A stretch of 64,000 bases of DNA, taken from CAZKNF01 sp964554105. GTDB lineage: Bacteria > Bacteroidota > Rhodothermia > Rhodothermales > VXPQ01. This document shows, piece by piece, positions 57,162 through 64,000 of the stretch; position 1 is the stretch's first letter, and every line of letters starts with the position of its first letter. Where the stretch lies: NCBI GenBank assembly GCA_964554105.1, contig CAZKNF010000011.1:1-64000 (forward strand), in the 5' to 3' direction. A program made the position numbers and the translations under genes. The notes under the pieces are model-generated. The model was not told the DNA's origin and made no database searches. It saw nothing but the letters and a program-made list of their open reading frames with translations.

Positions 57162-59365
57162 CGATCTTCGGCGCCGTCGAGCTGCAGGCCATGCGTGTTG
57201 GGCAGCGCCTCCATCAGCACCTGGCCGTCGTAGATCACCTTCAAGACCTGCGAGGCGGCGTATGTGATCTCGCCGTTTGCGACCGTCGCATAGACGAAAT
57301 GGGCGTCGGTCTCAAGGTCGCCGTACTGCGTGCGGCCGGCGTCCCACGTGTATCGGGGCCGGATGTTCTCCCGCTCGAGCTCCGATTCCAGGTCGATCTT
57401 GAAGCCGAGATACGACGTGCGCTCTCCGTTCTCGATCTCCACACCCAGTGCCTCCGGAAACGAGGACGGGCGGATCATCTCCAACCGACCGATCAGGTCC
57501 TCGGACGATTCGTCAGCGTCCTTCGGAATCAGCGCAGTAACGAAGACCTCGTAGTCGCCGGCACGATAGTGACTCGCCTGGGTCTGGTAGATCGCCTGTT
57601 CTTCCTGAAAGTGCCGATCCTGCGTATACAGGCTGTCCTCTTTGGCGTAGCCTTCGAGGAAAGCGATGAGAAGCCGCTTATTCTGAGGCAGCACCACGGA
57701 GCCGATGGAATCGATCGACGTCTCGTAGTACTGCTCACCGCTGTCGTGCACCGTCTGCGTATGCCAGAGATTCGTATAGGTGTAATAGTCCGTCTCGGTC
57801 GCCTTGACGGCGTCGACGACCAGGAATATTTCCTCCCGCTTCAGATACGTGACGATCCGATCCCATGAATACCCGATCGCATCATCGGTGAGCCGGGTTC
57901 GGCTCACGTCCACGTCCTCGAACGTGAGGAAATCGATTTTCTGCGTCCGCACGGGGCGGTACGCGCCCGAGGTGCGGATGAAATCCGGAACGTCCTGATA
58001 CCGGTCGCGCATGTCCTTGCGAACGACCATCCGATTGTGGAAGTAGTCGGAGCGGAAGCCGCCGTAGGGCCCGCTCGGCAGGCCATCCCGATAGCCGCCG
58101 TCGTGCAGCAGCACCGATCCGTCGTGGAGCAGCATGATGATGCTGTTTTCATCGGAGTGGCCGTGATGCATCTTCTCTTCCTCCACCGACAGCGTGTTCC
58201 GCAGAAACTCCCGGTGCGCGTATCCGCCGTCCCCTTCGTCCCTGTAATTCAGCAGGAGGAACGTACTTTCCGGCGACCAGCCGTCGCGGAAGACGACCTT
58301 CTTGCCGACGACGTCATCGAGGACTTCCTGGCTGAGCGACGAGGGGCGCTGCGGCTCGAGGTCTTCGTCGGCCCATTGATAGGCCTGCATGAAATTGGAT
58401 GCCCTGCCTACGGTGCGGCTGCCGCTCTCCTCCTCCATCTTCTCATACATCTGATTCGCGATCCATTTGAGCTCCGGATCCTGGTATTCCGCCGCAAAAC
58501 GCTCGAAAACGGCAACGAAGTAATGCGGCATCGGATTCCAGTCGGAATCACCGAAATCGGCTATCGTGCCCGCCGGAGTAAACAGGCGTTTGAAGTACTC
58601 CGCATTGTAGCGAAGAATCGGCCCGTCGAGGATATCCTCACGACCGGATATGTCCGCATAGGACAGCACCGACCGCAGCCAGACGGCACTGTACAGACTC
58701 GCATCCTCTATCTCCCATTCGCCGAGATTGTCGGAGGCAATGATTTCCGCCATCTGAAGCCATCGGCTCGCGCTCGGATGGTCCGGCAGCGCGAGATGGC
58801 CGTAGTATAGTCCTTCGGCGCGCAGCATGGCCCGGTTGTGCGCACCCCACTCCGGGAAATGAAACACGAAGTCGAGGCTGTGGGCGAGATCGCGTTCGAT
58901 CGTTTCCCTGCTTTCTTGATCCAGCGACGGGCTATCGTTTATCCGCAGATAGGCCCGGCTGTATGGAGGCAGAAAGAAGAAATTAGCCAGAGACGGAACC
59001 CCGTTCTCGTATTCGGCCCGCGTCTCGGCGTATCCCTCCGGATAGGCGTCGCGCAGATCTCCGTATTCGGCCAGGATCTGCGCCGCGCGGCGGGCATACG
59101 TCTCGTCGCCGGTCTCCTCATAGAGAAATCCGAGAAGGTCGGCCAGATAGACGGGCTGCGCCGGCGCGTCGTATCCCCAAAGCACGCTCGGATTGACGTT
59201 CTCTCGCCAGTCGGCGATGACTTCTGGATATCGCTCCCACTCGTATTCCGCTGCCTCCTCGACGTATTGCAGGTATCGGGCTTTTTGGGCGTCCACTGGC
59301 TGGAGCCCCCAGGCTGCGATGCACAGCAGCAGAAATGCGAGCGTCGGAATGGTACGTGTTCTCAT
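57162..59365 (-). CDS. Secreted heparinase II/III-like polysaccharide lyase, C-terminus lost in a gap
   Basis: About 734 residues are visible. The ATG at 59365 overlaps the symporter stop (ATGA) and begins a clear signal peptide with cleavage near P-V-D-A-Q. The N-terminal (alpha/alpha) toroid (about 30-370) contains FHFPEWGAHNRAM, and the heparinase II/III beta-sandwich region (about 390 onward) contains M-H-H-G-H-S-D-E-N and L-L-H-D-G-G-Y, the metal and active-site segments of alginate/heparin lyase families PL12/15/17/21. It should cleave a uronate polysaccharide at or outside the outer membrane, making unsaturated ends for GH88-type enzymes. The exact PL family is unresolved. Confidence 0.85.
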
Positions 59366-61266
59366 GATGATGGTGTGTTTCGATGGTTGTTGATGAGGGG
59401 CGCAGCGGCCGCGTTTTCTCTCGCCGCGAGGGCACGCCGCCGATAACGGTGTGTGATGCGGACGACGAGCATGCCGATGACTCCGGAGAGGATTCCTGCC
59501 GCTGCGTTCAGCAGCGATCGGCCGCCGCCGAGATCGAAGACGGCCGGTAAAATGAGCATGCCGCCGATGGCGACCGCCAGCCATCCGGCCAGTAGATACG
59601 CCTGCAGCCCGCGTAGATCAAGAAATCGGCTCGCGGCGTGCGCCGGCGTTCGAAGGTCCGTCTCGAGATGAACAATCCGCTCGGCGAAGGCGCCGCGCCT
59701 TCGATGGACGAGCGCCGACCCGAAGAAACAGGCCGACGACGCGATCACACCGACCATCGTATTCAGCTCGTAGCGGCCCATCTGCAGCCCGAACAGGCTC
59801 AATTCGATATCCGAGAAGATGTCGCCGAAGCTACGTACCGGCATCCCTACCGAAACGTTCGCCGCTGCCGCTGCAGCGAGTACGGCCGCGACGCCGACGC
59901 CGAAGGCCGTCATGCCCGACCACCAGGGGGTGCGCGTGTACACCAGTCCGAGAATGACCGGGATGAACATGGGCGGACTGTAGAGCGAATTGGCACGAAG
60001 GTACACGTCGAAGGCGCCGCCGAACTGCTCCATGCTCAACGCGATCCAGATCGCCAGCACGCCCATGATCGCGACGCTCGTCTTTCCCACCGCGAGTTGG
60101 ATCCTGTCGGTCGGCGCGCCCCCGCTCACGCGGCTGTGAATCGGCACGTACACGTCCTTCGTGACCACGGCCGCGAGCCAGTTGAATGCCGTGTCCGCCG
60201 AACTCATCGTCGCGGCAAAGATGGCGGCCACCATGATGCCGAGCATGCCGTGCGGCAGGATGGCCATGGCGAGGGTCACGAACGCCGCTTCCGTGGGCTC
60301 CGCAAGCGCCGGCCACATAGACGCCAGATCGGGAAAGAGAATGCGCGAGGCCATCACCGGCAAAATCCACATCAGCGGAAGTACGAGGCTCAGCCCCGCG
60401 CACCAGAGCGCCATTTTCTTCGTGTCGTCCTCGTCCGGTACGCTGTAATATCTCTGAGCGATGTGCCAGTTGACGTTGTAGCCCAGCACGATATTGATAA
60501 AGTAGGCCGTCCAGAACAGCGCCGGCTGTCCCTCTACCGAGAGGCTGAAATAGCCCTCGGGTGCATCCCGCAGAAGCCGGATGACCCCTGCCCCGGCATC
60601 GCCGTCTCCAAGAAAGAAATAGGCGACCGGCAGCACGATCAGCGTGACCAGGAAGAGCACCAGGAATTGGAGGGCGTCTGTCACCATGACCGCCCACAGC
60701 CCCCCGAACAGCGTGTAAATTACGATCACTGCGCCGGTGACGAGAAGCGTCATCTGAAATCCGGTCACGCTGACGAGTCCGAGATCGAACGGCTCGCTGC
60801 CGAAGCCGAGAGCCGTGGAAATGAAGATGCACAGGGTGTAGATCGAGATTCCCAGAACGAGAATGTTGGGGATGACGGACAATATCGTGTAGAAATAGGT
60901 CGTTCCCGGCGAATAGCGCCGGCTCAAGAACTGCATCGGCGTATCGATGCGGCTGCGTCGCCAGAGGCGGCCGTAGATGAAATACCCGAGCAGGTAGGCG
61001 GGAAACGCCAGGCTGAAGAGGGCGATTGCCGCCGCGCCGTTGCGGTACGTGTATCCCGCTGCACCGACGAACATGAATGCCGAAAAGCCCGAGACGAAAA
61101 GCGAAACGGCCGAGAGGCCCCACGGGATGTGCCCGCCCCCCTTGAAGTAATCTCCCGTCTGCCGATTGAAGCGCGCAACGTAGATGCCCACGCCGACCAC
61201 CATCAGCATATATATGCCGACGACTACGTAATCGACCTCGTTTAGATGTCGAAGCTCGAATTCCAC
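59362..61266 (-). CDS. Sodium/solute symporter (SSS family)
   Basis: A 634-residue transporter with about 14 transmembrane helices. SSS features include D-Y-F-K-G-G-G-H-I-P-W-G near the N-terminus and A-A-T-M-S-S-A-D-T-A-F-N in the sodium-site helix (about 355-370). The start is GTG at 61266. Its stop overlaps the heparinase-like gene's start, so uptake and lyase are coupled. It probably imports a uronic acid or small oligosaccharide across the inner membrane with Na+. The candidate operator at 61393 lies in the divergent promoter region shared with the gene at 61401. Confidence 0.92.
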   Translation of the reverse strand: MEFELRHLNEVDYVVVGIYMLMVVGVGIYVARFNRQTGDYFKGGGHIPWGLSAVSLFVSGFSAFMFVGAAGYTYRNGAAAIALFSLAFPAYLLGYFIYGRLWRRSRIDTPMQFLSRRYSPGTTYFYTILSVIPNILVLGISIYTLCIFISTALGFGSEPFDLGLVSVTGFQMTLLVTGAVIVIYTLFGGLWAVMVTDALQFLVLFLVTLIVLPVAYFFLGDGDAGAGVIRLLRDAPEGYFSLSVEGQPALFWTAYFINIVLGYNVNWHIAQRYYSVPDEDDTKKMALWCAGLSLVLPLMWILPVMASRILFPDLASMWPALAEPTEAAFVTLAMAILPHGMLGIMVAAIFAATMSSADTAFNWLAAVVTKDVYVPIHSRVSGGAPTDRIQLAVGKTSVAIMGVLAIWIALSMEQFGGAFDVYLRANSLYSPPMFIPVILGLVYTRTPWWSGMTAFGVGVAAVLAAAAAANVSVGMPVRSFGDIFSDIELSLFGLQMGRYELNTMVGVIASSACFFGSALVHRRRGAFAERIVHLETDLRTPAHAASRFLDLRGLQAYLLAGWLAVAIGGMLILPAVFDLGGGRSLLNAAAGILSGVIGMLVVRITHRYRRRALAARENAAAAPLINNHRNTPSS

Positions 61267-61392
61267 GTCGCGACGTTAACCATGCACGGCGGCCCAGGGC
61301 AGTGAAAAAAGAAGTGCCTTTCCCCACGTCGAACTGGAAGTACATCACTGAATTTAGTATAAATTGATGTCCGATTCATAGATAAAATGGTA

Positions 61393-61406
61393 TTCCATAT
61401 ATGAAA
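61393..61406. promoter_or_regulatory. Candidate IclR operator at the 61401 start codon
   Basis: TTCCATATATGAAA is palindromic at six of seven positions and matches the reverse complement of the site at 55684-55697 in 12 of 14 bases. It contains the ATG at 61401, so a bound repressor would block that gene and, being in the divergent spacer, possibly the symporter as well. Confidence 0.5.
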
Positions 61407-61922
61407 CGTGGCTTCGGGATCGCTCTATTGGCGCTGCTTACGCTCGCCGCTCTGCAGAGCGACGACCTTGCGGGCACATGGGAGCTCATCGAAGACCGCG
61501 GAACACCTGTAGACCCGTGGCGAAGCCTCACGATCGACGTACGCATCGACGGCGAGGAGATCACACTGATACGCAGCTGGTCCGGCTCCGGCGGCGTCCG
61601 GGGCACCGATTCCATGCGCGTCACGCCGGATGGATCGTTTCGCGAAATTCCATTGGATTTCTGGCTGGACAACCGCCACCTCGGCGTACGCGTGGATCCG
61701 AATACGCCGCGCGAGGTCTCGGCCCAATGGAAAGACGCCGACCGCACGCTCGCGGTCGAACAGCGCATGTCCGTCATCACCTCGCAGGGGCCCACGCCGC
61801 TTCGCATCTATACCGAATATCGTTCGTCGCCGGGCGGCGAAAACCTGGAGGTGGTCGAACTGCGCTCGACGAGAGCCCGTCCGATCGCCTACACCTTCCG
61901 CAGGGCTTCGGACGAAAGTTGA
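61401..61922 (+). CDS. Small secreted beta-rich protein, lipocalin-like
   Basis: A 173-residue protein with a signal peptide (about 1-19) followed by D-L-A-G-T-W-E-L-I-E-D-R-G, the opening strand of lipocalin-like folds, then alternating strands through the C-terminus. There is no lipobox. It is separated by 14 bp from the GxGYxYP-family gene and is probably its operon partner. The specific function is unknown; ligand binding in the periplasm or outside the cell is likely. Confidence 0.7.
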   Translation: MKRGFGIALLALLTLAALQSDDLAGTWELIEDRGTPVDPWRSLTIDVRIDGEEITLIRSWSGSGGVRGTDSMRVTPDGSFREIPLDFWLDNRHLGVRVDPNTPREVSAQWKDADRTLAVEQRMSVITSQGPTPLRIYTEYRSSPGGENLEVVELRSTRARPIAYTFRRASDES

Positions 61923-61936
61923 CACGCCCTTATTCC

Positions 61937-63586
61937 ATGGCTATTCGGCGAATTGGAACCATGATCATCCAGAACCGCATCATGTCGTGCATCCTGATGC
62001 TCGCCGTCGCGACGGGGTCCTTCTCCCCGACCGCGTCGGCCCAGGAGCCGCTGGATGCCCACGTCATGAGGCTGGCTGACGACTGGGCGATCGACGGCTC
62101 CCTCCCCACCAATTCCATGCTCATCAGCCTGCAGGGGCTGGCGAATCAGGGCGCCCCGCGCCTCTACTTCATCTATCCACCGGACTGGACGTTCACGTTC
62201 ACCGAATCCGTCTACGAGTACTACGGCGACACACACAACATCCGATTCACGGAGCTCTCGACGGCCGAAGAGGCGCTTGAGGAGTTTGCCGGCCATGCCG
62301 ACGGGTACGTCGTGTGGGATACCGACGAGCGCACGTCGCTAATCGTCGCCTTCACTGTTGCCGGCCTCGAGGATGCCGTCGTGGTGTCCGAAGACCTCAT
62401 CCCCCTCGTCGAAGAACACGGCCTCGAAGCCGTCGAAGACTTTCGAGGGCGCTTCAGCGGGTGGTCGGATTACGAAATATATCAGTGGGCGTACGACGAG
62501 TACTGGGACCGGACGAGCAAGGACTACGTGGTCTGGATGGGCGGGGTACACGGCAATGTGATGGAGCCCGGCGTCGCAGATTTCGGGATCTATCAGGACG
62601 CATTCTTCACCGACCTTTCGGCCGATCCGTCGGACACGCTCGAGTACGATCTCGCCGACAAGCTCCTGGGCGAGATGAACACGCGGTCGATCGTGATGGG
62701 CTGGCATTCCTACAGGAAGGATACGGAGGGCCAGCACGTGACCCTCACATCCAGCCACGGCCTCAAGATGGAGGGGCTGAACTCGCTGCCGAACACCAGC
62801 TTCAACACGCAGATTCCGACGACGCCCGGTTACCGCTTCATCAACAACCATAACGTCGCGCCGGACACCACGCTTGTGCCCGAGGAGAAGGTCTACGTCA
62901 CTCCGATCCAGACCGACGGCCTGGGGATCGGCGCCTGGCTGCAGCCCGGCAGGGGCGAGATCCCGTACGCATGGGAAGTCACGATGAACTGGTCCTGGCT
63001 CTCCCCGGCGCTCCTTCAGTATTTCTATGACATGGCCACCCCGAGCGATTACTTCATCGGTGTGCTGTCGGGGCCCGGATACATGTATCCCAAGCCGATT
63101 CCGAGTGAACACTTGCCGCCTCTCATCTACGAGGCGAACGACCTCATGAAGGATCTGGACCTGCGGGTATTCGAGATCATGGACTACTCGGAGGGCAATC
63201 GGCTCGAAGGAAATCTCGATCTGCCGGAGGCGGTCGTTGAGGCGTACTATGAGGGCATGCCGGATGCCATCGGCTTCGTGAACGGCTATGGCCCGGCGCA
63301 TACATTCGACGTCCGCGACGGACGCCCCTTCGTCTCCTATGATTATTATCTCAGTGAACGCCGTCCCGTGGAAGAGGCCGTCGCCGACCTCGAGGAGCTG
63401 GCGCGGCTGAACTCGGACCGGCCGTACTTTCTCACGATGCACGTCCGCCAGTGGCGCAGCATCGAGCACGTCAAGAGCATCCTCGATCAGCTCGGCGACG
63501 AATTCGAGGTTGTGCCTCTCGACGTCTTCCTCAAGCTGGCCGCCGCGGAGCCGACGTTTAAAACCAACTATCTGGGAGAACAGTGA
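61937..63586 (+). CDS. GxGYxYP-family secreted protein, putative glycoside hydrolase
   Basis: A 549-residue protein with a signal peptide (cleavage near A-S-A-Q) and the family's name motif G-P-G-Y-M-Y-P at residues 379-385. Other family traits are Q-G-L-A-N-Q-G-A-P-R-L-Y near the N-terminus, the central T-M-N-W-S-W-L-S-P region and a C-terminal domain ending near F-L-K-L-A-A. Pfam calls the family a putative glycoside hydrolase without a proven activity. The ATG at 61937 is used; an ATG at 61961 would also leave an intact signal peptide. It is part of the second polysaccharide-related unit, opposite the symporter and lyase. Confidence 0.83.
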   Translation: MAIRRIGTMIIQNRIMSCILMLAVATGSFSPTASAQEPLDAHVMRLADDWAIDGSLPTNSMLISLQGLANQGAPRLYFIYPPDWTFTFTESVYEYYGDTHNIRFTELSTAEEALEEFAGHADGYVVWDTDERTSLIVAFTVAGLEDAVVVSEDLIPLVEEHGLEAVEDFRGRFSGWSDYEIYQWAYDEYWDRTSKDYVVWMGGVHGNVMEPGVADFGIYQDAFFTDLSADPSDTLEYDLADKLLGEMNTRSIVMGWHSYRKDTEGQHVTLTSSHGLKMEGLNSLPNTSFNTQIPTTPGYRFINNHNVAPDTTLVPEEKVYVTPIQTDGLGIGAWLQPGRGEIPYAWEVTMNWSWLSPALLQYFYDMATPSDYFIGVLSGPGYMYPKPIPSEHLPPLIYEANDLMKDLDLRVFEIMDYSEGNRLEGNLDLPEAVVEAYYEGMPDAIGFVNGYGPAHTFDVRDGRPFVSYDYYLSERRPVEEAVADLEELARLNSDRPYFLTMHVRQWRSIEHVKSILDQLGDEFEVVPLDVFLKLAAAEPTFKTNYLGEQ

Positions 63587-63662
63587 GGCGGTTGGCCGAG
63601 ATACGGATGTTTCGAATGGCCCACACTGGGAAGTTTTGGACGGCACAGATTCGGAGGTTGTC

Positions 63663-64000
63663 ATGCAAACAGGTCTCTCCGTATTTCCGCTGACGGATCG
63701 CCTGCGAAGAGCGGCGCTCATCGAACAGACGTCGATCCGGCACCTCTGCGGCTGGTTCATCGCGGCCCGGCCGTACGAGCTCAAGCACCGCTTTGGCTAT
63801 CACGCCTGGGATCATGCCGAGCATGCCGACTGGATCCAGGAGCGGCTCCGACTGCTGCGCGGCGGCATGGCCGGCGCAAGCATCGAGCCGGCACTGCTGG
63901 CATTCCTCGACCTGACGCTGCACGCACCGGACGAGTACGCCTACATCCGCGGCGCCTATCAGGTGCTGAAGGCAGAGCTGCTGGAATTTTACGAAGAGAT
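63663..64000 (+). CDS. Partial helical protein of unknown function, possibly ferritin-like
   Basis: The first 112 codons of a gene that runs past the window edge, starting at an ATG with GGAGG 5 nt upstream, so the start is well supported. There is no signal peptide. The sequence is helical with a cluster of Glu and His (F-G-Y-H-A-W-D-H-A-E-H-A-D) and repeated Leu/Arg heptads, resembling ferritin-like four-helix bundles, but this is a loose resemblance and the C-terminal metal residues are outside the window. It lies 76 bp after the GxGYxYP gene, so it may be co-transcribed. Confidence 0.65.
   Translation, partial: MQTGLSVFPLTDRLRRAALIEQTSIRHLCGWFIAARPYELKHRFGYHAWDHAEHADWIQERLRLLRGGMAGASIEPALLAFLDLTLHAPDEYAYIRGAYQVLKAELLEFYEE

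Noticed and set aside
59638..61245. A 535-codon open frame on the plus strand opposite the symporter gene
   Set aside because: The translation is His/Arg/Asp-rich antisense of a polytopic membrane protein. The SSS symporter is the real gene.

Overview
The window is high-GC bacterial DNA with two 100-N scaffold gaps (1292-1391 and 57062-57161). It looks like a marine or saline Bacteroidota-related organism, most likely of the Rhodothermota/Balneolota type. The reasons are type IX secretion (T9SS) C-terminal sorting domains on two large secreted proteins, a PorV/PorQ-family barrel, a large carboxypeptidase-regulatory-domain TonB receptor without a SusD partner, sugar ABC transporters and an IclR regulator (both uncommon in classical Bacteroidetes), and many starts with weak Shine-Dalgarno sites. 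The taxonomic call is inference. I saw no rRNA, tRNA, CRISPR array, transposase or phage gene.

Left part (1-22 kb), ordinary chromosome with several oddities: a gap-split membrane protein of unknown function; an alpha/beta-hydrolase-fold protein lacking its nucleophile; an OsmC-like protein; an EF-G paralogue divergent from tsaB; accD without its zinc ribbon; a two-gene YeeE/YedE sulfur transporter with a small acidic protein; a multi-PAS histidine kinase with a CheY-like regulator and a REC-SpoIIE phosphatase; a UPF0182 membrane protein; a T9SS-exported FG-GAP protein; DoxX; and an RhlE-like DEAD-box helicase with an Asn/Gly-rich insertion.

Right part (22-64 kb) is a large saccharide-utilisation locus. 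Reading leftward on the minus strand from an IclR regulator (55684) to a bifunctional rhamnulose-phosphate aldolase/dehydrogenase (22278) are about 25 genes with no spacer above about 100 bp. In order: IclR, TonB receptor, T9SS surface protein, PorV-like barrel, (alpha/alpha)6 glycosidase, MalF-like permease, Tat-exported PLP enzyme, MalG-like permease, sugar-binding lipoprotein, sugar-phosphate isomerase fold, Gfo/Idh/MocA, two copies of an Asp-box propeller plus helical-toroid gene pair, PhyH dioxygenase, GH88-type unsaturated glucuronyl hydrolase, cupin, second Gfo/Idh/MocA, SDR, second PhyH, stand-alone MetE catalytic domain, RhaI, RhaB and RhaEW. Together they read as capture of a rhamnose- and uronate-containing polysaccharide at the surface, lyase and hydrolase digestion, ABC uptake, and conversion of L-rhamnose to DHAP and lactate.

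Beyond the regulator are a second, divergent sugar-binding lipoprotein, a heparinase II/III-like lyase with an SSS symporter, and a divergent pair encoding a small secreted protein and a GxGYxYP-family protein. A shared 14-bp palindrome overlaps the start codons of the IclR gene and of the gene at 61401, suggesting one regulon.

The most novel-looking elements are: (i) the duplicated propeller/toroid pair, one copy secreted and one apparently cytosolic, each joined at TGATG; (ii) the TonB receptor/T9SS protein/PorV triad replacing SusCD; (iii) a MetE-core plus dual PhyH set inside a rhamnose operon, which could demethylate O-methyl-rhamnose.
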